Origin: Massilia alkalitolerans DSM 17462 | GTDB lineage: Bacteria; Pseudomonadota; Gammaproteobacteria; Burkholderiales; Burkholderiaceae_D | Length of the DNA stretch: 64,000 bases | Reading direction: 5' to 3' | Assembly (NCBI RefSeq): GCF_000427785.1 | Contig: NZ_ATYR01000027.1 | Coordinates: forward strand, 23,594 to 87,593 | Part shown: one piece after another, positions 58,725-64,000 of the stretch | How the letters are laid out: each line of letters starts with the position of its first letter | Position numbering within the stretch: position 1 is the first letter of the stretch | Made by a program: the position numbers and the translations under genes | The notes under the pieces: model-generated | What the model saw: the letters and a program-made list of their open reading frames with translations, nothing else | What the model was told of the DNA's origin: nothing | Databases searched by the model: none

Positions 58725-59977
58725 ATTTGTTCTCGCGTGGCCAGAAAGGCAAGCTGGCAGACCTCGGCATCGGTCATGCCTTTACCGTCGAGGTGGATAT
58801 CGGGGCGCCCGGCCTCTCGGTCGACGTGTCCTGTTTCGGCCTGGATGCGTCCGAGCGCCTGTCGGATGAGCGCTACATGGTGTTCTACAACCAGCTGGCC
58901 AGCCCAGAGGGCGCGGTCCGGCTGGAGCTGAGCGGGTCGCTGGCCCGCTTCGCCGTGAATCTCGATGCCCTGCCGGCGACGATCGCGAAGCTGGTGTTTG
59001 TCGCCGCCATCGACGGCGTCCAGACCATGCGCTCGCTCGGCGCCTGCGCCCTGAATCTCGGCAGCGCGGTGCGCTTCCCGTGGTCGGGTGCGGACTTCGG
59101 CGACGAGAAGGCGGTCATCGTGGCGGAGCTGTACCGGCGCGACGGAATGTGGCGTTTCGGCGCGGTCGGCCAGGGCTTCAATGGCGGGCTGTCGGCGCTG
59201 CTGGCGCATTTCGGCGGCACGGAGGCGAAGCCTGCCGCCGCTTCCGCTCCCACCTCGGCGCCCCCGCCGGCGCCGGCGCAGCCCAGGGTCTCGCTGTCGA
59301 AGGTCACGCTGGAAAAGCGCGGCGACAAGGTCTCGCTCGACAAGCGCCCCGGCCGCGGCTTCGGCCGCATCCACGTGAACCTGAACTGGAACCAGTCGGC
59401 GACGGCGGCGCCGCCCCAGCAGCCTGCGAAAACGGGCTTCTTCGACAAGCTGATTGGCGGCGGCATCGGCGCCGGCCGCAAGGGCCGCGGCGGCATCGAC
59501 CTCGACCTCGGCTGCATGTACGAGCTGGCCGACGGCCGGCGCGGGCTGGTGCAGGCGCTCGGCAATGCCTGGGGCGACTTCGAACGCGAGCCCTACATCC
59601 GCCTGGATGCCGACGACCGCACCGGCGCGGTGGCCGGCGGCGAGAACCTGACCATCAACGGCGAGCGCTTCGACCAGATCCGCCGTGCACTGATCTTTTC
59701 CTTCATCTACGAGGGCGTGCCCAACTGGGCGGCGACCGACGGCGTGGTGACCATCACCGCGCCCGAACAGGCGCCGATCGAGGTGCGCCTGGATGGCGGC
59801 GGCAACCAGATGATGTGCGCGATCGCGCTGATCGAGAACCGGGGCGGCAGTATGCAAGTCACCAAGCTGGCCGAGTATTTCCAGCAGAGCGGCGGGACCA
59901 GCGCGCACGAGCTGATGGACCGCCATTTCGGCTTCGGGCTGCGCTGGAAAACTGGCTCGAAAACTAAGCTACTGTAG
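58721..59977 (+). CDS. TerD-TerA fusion protein
   Basis: The 418-aa product has an N-terminal TerD-like domain (about 1-165, with YMVFYNQLASPEGAV and ELYRRDGMWRFGAVGQGF), a Pro/Ala-rich linker (about 168-195), and a C-terminal TerA-like domain (about 235-410, GGIDLDLGCMYELADGRRG). It is the second TerD paralogue of the operon. GAAGGAG lies 7 nt upstream. It closes the unit; the TAG stop is part of a small GGGGCG/CGCCCC hairpin. Confidence 0.9.
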   Translation: MNLFSRGQKGKLADLGIGHAFTVEVDIGAPGLSVDVSCFGLDASERLSDERYMVFYNQLASPEGAVRLELSGSLARFAVNLDALPATIAKLVFVAAIDGVQTMRSLGACALNLGSAVRFPWSGADFGDEKAVIVAELYRRDGMWRFGAVGQGFNGGLSALLAHFGGTEAKPAAASAPTSAPPPAPAQPRVSLSKVTLEKRGDKVSLDKRPGRGFGRIHVNLNWNQSATAAPPQQPAKTGFFDKLIGGGIGAGRKGRGGIDLDLGCMYELADGRRGLVQALGNAWGDFEREPYIRLDADDRTGAVAGGENLTINGERFDQIRRALIFSFIYEGVPNWAATDGVVTITAPEQAPIEVRLDGGGNQMMCAIALIENRGGSMQVTKLAEYFQQSGGTSAHELMDRHFGFGLRWKTGSKTKLL

Positions 59978-59997
59978 GGGCGATGGGCTTGCGCCCC
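59977..59997 (+). terminator. hairpin at the end of the Ter operon
   Basis: GGGGCG (59977-59982) pairs with CGCCCC (59992-59997) across a 9-nt loop, beginning at the last base of the stop codon. No T-run follows, so it is an uncertain terminator. Confidence 0.35.
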
Positions 59998-60077
59998 AGG
60001 AACGCAAGAACCGTCATCGGAAAGAATGATGCATTTGTTCTCATTATCGGTTTGTATTCTTGCTCAAGGACCTTGCC

Positions 60078-61070
60078 ATGGCCAAATCCAGTACGGTATC
60101 GCCTCCCCTGCAGGCAGCGAAAGGCGCTGTCGCAACAAAGAAGTCCGGAAAAAGCGCCGCTGCACCAGCAAAGAAGAAAAGTGCCGCGCCAATCATTCAA
60201 GATGGAACCCTCTTCAATGATCACTTTTCCCACATCGAACAGCTGTTGCTGGCGCGCGCAAAGGTACAGGCCACATCAGGGCACAACCTGCACAAGGGCA
60301 CGCCGAGAGAAGCGTTCATCAGCGACTTCATCACTGGGCACATCGGAGCCGGAATCGGCGTAGGGACAGGCGAAGTCATCGATGCGCGCTCGGCGTCTGG
60401 TGAAACGCGGAACCGGATCGATATCGTCTTGTACGACCAGCGCATCCCCAGGTTCGATATTGGCGCCAATATCCACCTCTTCCCTGTGGAAAGCGTCAAA
60501 GCCACCATCGAAGTAAAATCGACCTTGCAGGAAAAAGACCTGCAACAGGCTTGCCGTGCAGCCGAGCATATCGGGGCGCTTCTCCCTCAAACAGGGAGCG
60601 ATCGGAAGCAAATTCGTACTCCCAGGCGTTTCCTGGTCGCGTATGGAAGCACGGTCACCCTGGATACCATCTTCGATTGGCTCGTCTCGTACTACAAGAA
60701 AGCCGAGCTTCCGCGCGCCGATATGGACAGGGTTGGATTGCGTGAAGCGCTCTTCCCCGACAACCAGTCTTTGCTGCCGGGACTGCGTTCGTCGACACTC
60801 GACGGTATATTTGTTTTCGGAAGAGGCGCGATTCTTTTCCCGAGTTTTAATCTGCCTCTACGTCAGGAACCCCTCGCCCAAGCACGCGGCCGCTTGTCGA
60901 TGCAAGCAATCCAATGGCAGATCGTTAACGGCGGCACGGGAGCGGCCCACTTATTGTTCCTGGCACTGATGGAATCCATCCTCGACGATACGCTCATGCA
61001 TTCGTATGCAAAAGCGCTACGGTTCGATCCCATCACGTTCAAGGAGATGGCTTACCTGGTGAAGGTCTGA
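60078..61070 (+). CDS. DUF6602-type protein with PD-(D/E)xK-like nuclease motif
   Basis: The 330-aa product has a disordered Lys/Ala/Pro-rich N-terminus (about 1-38, histone-H1-like), the HNLHKGTPREAFISDF segment shared by DUF6602 proteins, and RNRIDIVLYD (Asp 115, Asp 120) followed by ATIEVKSTL (Glu 145, Lys 147). The D...ExK spacing fits a PD-(D/E)xK nuclease fold. It is thus possibly a DNA-processing enzyme, but activity is inferred. AAGGA lies 7 nt before the ATG. It follows the Ter operon by 100 bp on the same strand and its lower GC suggests recent acquisition. Confidence 0.75.
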   Translation: MAKSSTVSPPLQAAKGAVATKKSGKSAAAPAKKKSAAPIIQDGTLFNDHFSHIEQLLLARAKVQATSGHNLHKGTPREAFISDFITGHIGAGIGVGTGEVIDARSASGETRNRIDIVLYDQRIPRFDIGANIHLFPVESVKATIEVKSTLQEKDLQQACRAAEHIGALLPQTGSDRKQIRTPRRFLVAYGSTVTLDTIFDWLVSYYKKAELPRADMDRVGLREALFPDNQSLLPGLRSSTLDGIFVFGRGAILFPSFNLPLRQEPLAQARGRLSMQAIQWQIVNGGTGAAHLLFLALMESILDDTLMHSYAKALRFDPITFKEMAYLVKV

Positions 61071-61084
61071 TTTGCCCATCGACA

Positions 61085-61653
61085 CTACCACTTGCAACCC
61101 GTGTCGGTGATGGTGTCGATCGCCAGCGGAATCAACGCGAACACGTTCAGCGACGTGCCGCCGCTGTACTTCTTGGTGCAGGGCGACCGCTTGGCTTCCC
61201 TGATGGCGCGGCCGAGGTCCTTCTTGTCGATTTCCAGCCGATGCTCGGCATCGCGCACCTGTTCGAATGGTTCCGGCACGTGCTCCCTGGCGACGCGGCG
61301 GGCAGTGGCGCGCAGTGCCTCCATGTCCAGTTGTCTGCCCTGCGCCGGGGCCTGCTCCGGGCTTGACTCCTGCGGCTCCGGAACGGATGGCACGGCCACC
61401 GTGTCCGATGACGCGGCGCGGCCTGCGCTGGCGTGGCCTTTGTCTTGCGGGGTAGCGGGGCCGGGGTGGCCGCTTGCACCGGCTTCGGCCTGGCCTTTGC
61501 CGGAACCAGCACGAATTCGATGTAGTCGGCTGGACCTGTCTCATCCCTGACAGGAGGCGTGCCGGCATAGCGGAGCAGAATCGCGAAGAAGGCCATGTGT
61601 GCCAGGATGATCAGCGCCCCCGACCCGGCGCGCAGCTGCCGGGAACGCGTCAT
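61085..61653 (-). pseudogene. one-TM TonB-like protein gene with a probable frameshift
   Basis: From the ATG at 61653 one frame encodes a transmembrane anchor (SGALIILAHMAFFAILLRYA) and a Lys/Pro/Ala-rich stalk. After about 61450 it turns into low-complexity Arg/Pro text. A second frame, open from about 61460 to the stop at 61085, encodes a plausible helical domain (MEALRATARRVAREHVPEPF ... TDTGCKW). The span is 569 nt, so one missing base would fuse them into about 189 residues. C and G runs at 61448-61470 are likely slip sites. It begins with an ATGA overlap on its neighbour. May be an assembly error. Confidence 0.65.
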
Positions 61654-62543
61654 CCGTCCTGCTTGACGCTGCTGGCCAGCAGTTCCGGACGGTCGAGGTA
61701 GAGCAGCACATAGCGCGGCGCGGCGTGGCGCACCTGCCAGTGCTGCAGCGTCACGCCTGCATCCGGCTTCATGACCAGCACGCAATTCGGTTTGTCGAAA
61801 GGCGTCACCGTGATGGTGTCGGCAGGATGGATGCCATGGCGCCGGCGCCAGCGTTCGGGCGCCTCGGTTACCGCATCTACGCGCTCGATGCTCGAGAGCG
61901 GAATGCTGCCCTGAGTGCGCACGCCGACGCGCAGGTGCAGCATCCCGTCCGCCAGCACATGGCTGCCTTCGGCGACATGCCAGCGGTCGCCCAGCACCCA
62001 GGCGAGCGTGTACACGGCCCCGATGCCGCCGGCCACATGGATGAGCATGCGCGTGTCCGGATCGTCGACGAACAGGCGGAGGATGCCGAAGTCGATCGGC
62101 AATTCGAGGAATACCGCGACCATCGCGCAGCCGATCGCGGTGCCGTAGGCGCCGCGCTGCAGGTAGGTCAGCGCCGTGCCTTCCGGGCGCGCCAGCGGCT
62201 TGCGGCGGCGCAGCCATTGCAGGAAGCCGCTCCACATCAGGCGGTCGAGCCTGGCCATGCCGATCAATTCCGGCGGCAGCAGGGCAAGGATGCGGCCACG
62301 CCAGCCGGTGGCGCCACGCAGGCGCTGCAGCGCATCGGGGAGGTGCGCCAGGTCCTTGGCGGCCAGCAGGACCAGGGGCAGCGCGAAGGCCAGCGTGCGC
62401 AGTGCCGGCCCCATCGCTTCGGGCGCCGCCAGCCGCACCAGCAACAGGATGAAGAAGCCGAGATAGGCGTAGCCGGCCAGCTGCGACCAGGAGATGCGGC
62501 GCAGCTCGAACGCTGCGGAGTGGAAGCTGTGTGTAACGGACAT
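61650..62543 (-). CDS. multi-pass membrane protein of unknown function
   Basis: The 297-aa product is unrecognised. It has transmembrane segments near residues 22-40, 46-62, 132-150 and 165-185, then a cytoplasmic or periplasmic C-terminal domain (about 190-290) of beta-rich character with HLRVGVRTQGSIPLSSIERV that recalls PH-like domains. It is translationally coupled to the frameshifted one-TM gene and divergent from a small membrane protein, so the three may work together. Confidence 0.7.
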   Translation of the reverse strand: MSVTHSFHSAAFELRRISWSQLAGYAYLGFFILLLVRLAAPEAMGPALRTLAFALPLVLLAAKDLAHLPDALQRLRGATGWRGRILALLPPELIGMARLDRLMWSGFLQWLRRRKPLARPEGTALTYLQRGAYGTAIGCAMVAVFLELPIDFGILRLFVDDPDTRMLIHVAGGIGAVYTLAWVLGDRWHVAEGSHVLADGMLHLRVGVRTQGSIPLSSIERVDAVTEAPERWRRRHGIHPADTITVTPFDKPNCVLVMKPDAGVTLQHWQVRHAAPRYVLLYLDRPELLASSVKQDG

Positions 62544-62557
62544 GTGCTTTTCGCGCT

Positions 62558-62580
62558 GTTGTGATCGCTACGATTACAAC
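62558..62580. promoter_or_regulatory. inverted repeat GTTGTGATCG-N3-CGATTACAAC
   Basis: A 10-bp inverted repeat with one mismatch, 15 bp upstream of the membrane-protein start. Candidate operator. The outer half-sites match those at 28609-28622 upstream of the efflux adaptor. Confidence 0.4.
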
Positions 62581-62737
62581 ACGGCGAGCCTGCCCGAACA
62601 ATTTGCGCCGCATAAAGCGCTTATCGCTGCGGGGTTGGAGAAGTTCCGCCGCCGCTGCCGTCCAGCTATGGCGCTTGCGGCAGCACAAAGTACGCACACA
62701 AAGCGCACTCGACAATGGGCTTTTGCATGGAGGCCAC

Positions 62738-62926
62738 ATGTCGAACTTCGATCATCTCCCGGACGATGCCACCCGCCTCACCGCCGCGAGCCTGCGCGCG
62801 CATTTCACGGGTCACCCGACGCTGGTTGGCTGGATCGGACGCTATGCGCTGCTGGTGCTGCTGCTTGGCGGCGGCGTGGTCATGGGCAGCCTGCTTGGGC
62901 CGGTCATCTACGCACTGCTCAACTGA
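62738..62926 (+). CDS. small one-TM membrane protein
   Basis: A 62-aa product, MSNFDHLPDDATRLTAASLR followed by a hydrophilic stretch and a C-terminal transmembrane helix (about 36-60, YALLVLLLGGGVVMGSLLGP). GGAGG lies 4 nt before the ATG, a good sign that it is real. The family is unknown. It is divergent from the membrane protein at 61650-62543 and converges on rpsJ. Confidence 0.7.
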   Translation: MSNFDHLPDDATRLTAASLRAHFTGHPTLVGWIGRYALLVLLLGGGVVMGSLLGPVIYALLN

Positions 62927-62937
62927 AACCAAATGAC

Positions 62938-62971
62938 AAGGGCCGGGAGTCCTTGCGAACTCCCGGCCCTT
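62938..62971. terminator. hairpin between the small membrane gene and rpsJ
   Basis: AAGGGCCGGGAGT (62938-62950) pairs perfectly with ACTCCCGGCCCTT (62959-62971) over an 8-nt loop. T-runs are short. It lies between convergent genes and gives rpsJ a transcript end, consistent with rpsJ no longer leading the S10 operon. Confidence 0.65.
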
Positions 62972-63009
62972 GCTACCTCAGCGGATTGATCCGCTGGCGG
63001 TGGATGCGA

Positions 63010-63327
63010 TTACTGCAGCTTGATTTCGACGTCGACGCCAGCCGGCAGGTCCAGCTTCATCAGTGCGTCAACGGTCTTGTCGGTCGGATCAACGATGTCC
63101 ATCAGGCGCTGGTGGGTGCGGATTTCGAACTGGTCGCGCGAGGTCTTGTTGACGTGCGGCGAACGCAGGACGTCGAAACGCTGGATGCGGGTCGGCAGCG
63201 GGACCGGGCCCTTGACCACTGCGCCGGTGCGCTTGGCGGTGTCGACGATTTCCAGGGCGGACTGGTCGATCAGCTTGTAGTCGAACGCTTTCAGGCGGAT
63301 GCGGATTTTCTGGTTCGGAGCGGACAT
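63010..63327 (-). CDS. rpsJ: 30S ribosomal protein S10
   Basis: The 105-aa product starts MSAPNQKIRIRLKAFDYKLI and ends DLPAGVDVEIKLQ. S10 is part of the small-subunit head and also the NusE transcription factor. It normally heads the S10 operon directly before rplC; here a 15-kb block separates them. It lies 189 bp downstream of tuf. Confidence 0.99.
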   Translation of the reverse strand: MSAPNQKIRIRLKAFDYKLIDQSALEIVDTAKRTGAVVKGPVPLPTRIQRFDVLRSPHVNKTSRDQFEIRTHQRLMDIVDPTDKTVDALMKLDLPAGVDVEIKLQ

Positions 63328-63432
63328 GCTATTTCCTTTTAAAAGAACGTTCCGGCAAGGTGCCGGCAATGTGTGAAAGGTGCTTCGGTACTGCTCAAGA
63401 GGCGGGAGTATAACATCGTTCCCTCTCATAAA

Positions 63433-63464
63433 GATGGGGACAGGTCGAAAAACCTGTCCCCATC
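63433..63464 (-). terminator. hairpin between tuf and rpsJ
   Basis: GATGGGGACAGGT (63433-63445) pairs with ACCTGTCCCCATC (63452-63464) across a 6-nt loop. Read on the minus strand it ends in TTTATGAG. A second stem (GCCC/GGGC with GGAAG/CTTCC outer arms) lies at 63472-63499. Together they suggest termination or attenuation between tuf and rpsJ. Confidence 0.55.
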
Positions 63465-63516
63465 GTTGGTTGGAAGAGACGCCCTGGGGGCGCCCTTCCG
63501 ATCTCGCTAACCGAAA

Positions 63517-64000
63517 TTAGGCGATGATCTTGGCAACCACGCCGGCGCCGACGGTACGGCCGCCTTCGCGGATTGCGAAGCGCAGACCTTCTTCCATCGC
63601 GATCGGAGCGATCAGCTTGACGGTGATCGACACGTTGTCGCCTGGCATGACCATTTCTTTGTCGGCCGGCAGCTCGATCGAACCGGTCACGTCAGTCGTA
63701 CGGAAGTAGAACTGCGGACGGTAGTTGTTGAAGAACGGGGTGTGACGGCCGCCTTCGTCTTTCGACAGGACGTAGATCTCACCGGTGAAGTGGTTGTGCG
63801 GCTTGATCGAGCCCGGCTTGGCCAGAACCTGGCCACGCTGGACGTCTTCACGCTTGGTGCCGCGCAGCAGCAGGCCGACGTTGTCGCCAGCTTGACCCTG
63901 GTCCAGCAGCTTGCGGAACATTTCCACGCCGGTGCAGGTGGTCTTCACGGTGTCGATGATACCGACGATTTCGATCTCTTCGCCGACCTTGATGATGCCG
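63517..64000 (-). CDS. tuf: elongation factor Tu, C-terminal part
   Basis: The gene runs off the right edge; only about the last 160 codons are present. The sequence covers domain 2 from GIIKVGEEIEIVGIIDTVKT and all of domain 3 (KFEA-type region is replaced by LSKDEGGRHTPFFNNYRPQF), ending FAIREGGRTVGAGVVAKIIA. EF-Tu carries aminoacyl-tRNA to the ribosome. Position before rpsJ is the common str/S10 order. Confidence 0.99.
   Translation of the reverse strand, partial: GIIKVGEEIEIVGIIDTVKTTCTGVEMFRKLLDQGQAGDNVGLLLRGTKREDVQRGQVLAKPGSIKPHNHFTGEIYVLSKDEGGRHTPFFNNYRPQFYFRTTDVTGSIELPADKEMVMPGDNVSITVKLIAPIAMEEGLRFAIREGGRTVGAGVVAKIIA

Noticed and set aside
53182..59977. Classical plasmid-type tellurite resistance operon with TerC
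   Set aside because: No TerB, TerC or TerZ gene is seen; the set is the biosynthetic module with TerD-type proteins only.
48104..62926. Integrative element using the tRNA-Val 3' end as attachment site
   Set aside because: The accessory genes lie on the tRNA's 5' side, no integrase is present, and no second copy of the tRNA 3' end was seen.
1..64000. CRISPR arrays, insertion sequences and prophage
   Set aside because: No regularly spaced direct repeats, transposase or phage structural genes were found on reading both strands.

Overview
The window is high-GC DNA with betaproteobacterial gene orders throughout: pilMNOPQ, cyaY/lptM/lysA, ccsA-resB-cytochrome c4 divergent from engB-hemB, and a complete spc/alpha ribosomal string. 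Protein flavour and codon use fit Oxalobacteraceae, most likely a Massilia/Telluria-type soil bacterium. This is inference from gene content; no 16S rRNA gene is present.

Layout. 1-5673: an Ig-like lipoprotein (cut by the left edge) and the type IV pilus assembly/secretin operon pilMNOPQ, all on the minus strand. 5674-10268: divergent mrcA (PBP1a), then cyaY, lptM and lysA. 10269-15218: a repair/stress locus for oxidised periplasmic methionine, with a two-component system, msrPQ, a GlcG-like protein and hiuH arranged around a CusR/HprR-type box. 15222-21243: System II cytochrome c maturation, cytochrome c4, engB and hemB. 21267-24013: a tyrosinase broken by an in-frame amber codon and an uncharacterised one-TM protein. 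24205-31545: an envelope-stress locus with RND pump, adaptor, sensor kinase/regulator and a divergent Spy-like chaperone. 31581-33437: dsbD. 33567-47826: the alpha, spc and S10 ribosomal clusters on the minus strand, from rplQ up to rplC.

48104-62926 is the accessory part. It sits between rplC and rpsJ, which are normally adjacent, so the S10 operon is split by about 15 kb. It holds a tRNA-Val, a fused glucosylglycerol-phosphate synthase/phosphatase with an MscS channel, a LacI-family regulator, and a complete tellurite-resistance-type (Ter) biosynthetic operon: TerD, ATP-grasp, PRTase/TRSP, HAD, PRTase/PELOTA, C-C bond lyase and a TerD-TerA fusion. A DUF6602 nuclease-like gene follows, then an uncharacterised membrane gene group including one frameshifted member. 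63010-64000 returns to rpsJ and the C-terminal part of tuf.

Recurring small elements include a REP-type inverted repeat (core GTAGGGTGGACGGC) found three times, always between convergent genes and supplying or abutting their stop codons, and a different dRS3-like inverted pair between rpoA and rpsD. No integrase, transposase, phage structural gene or CRISPR array was seen.
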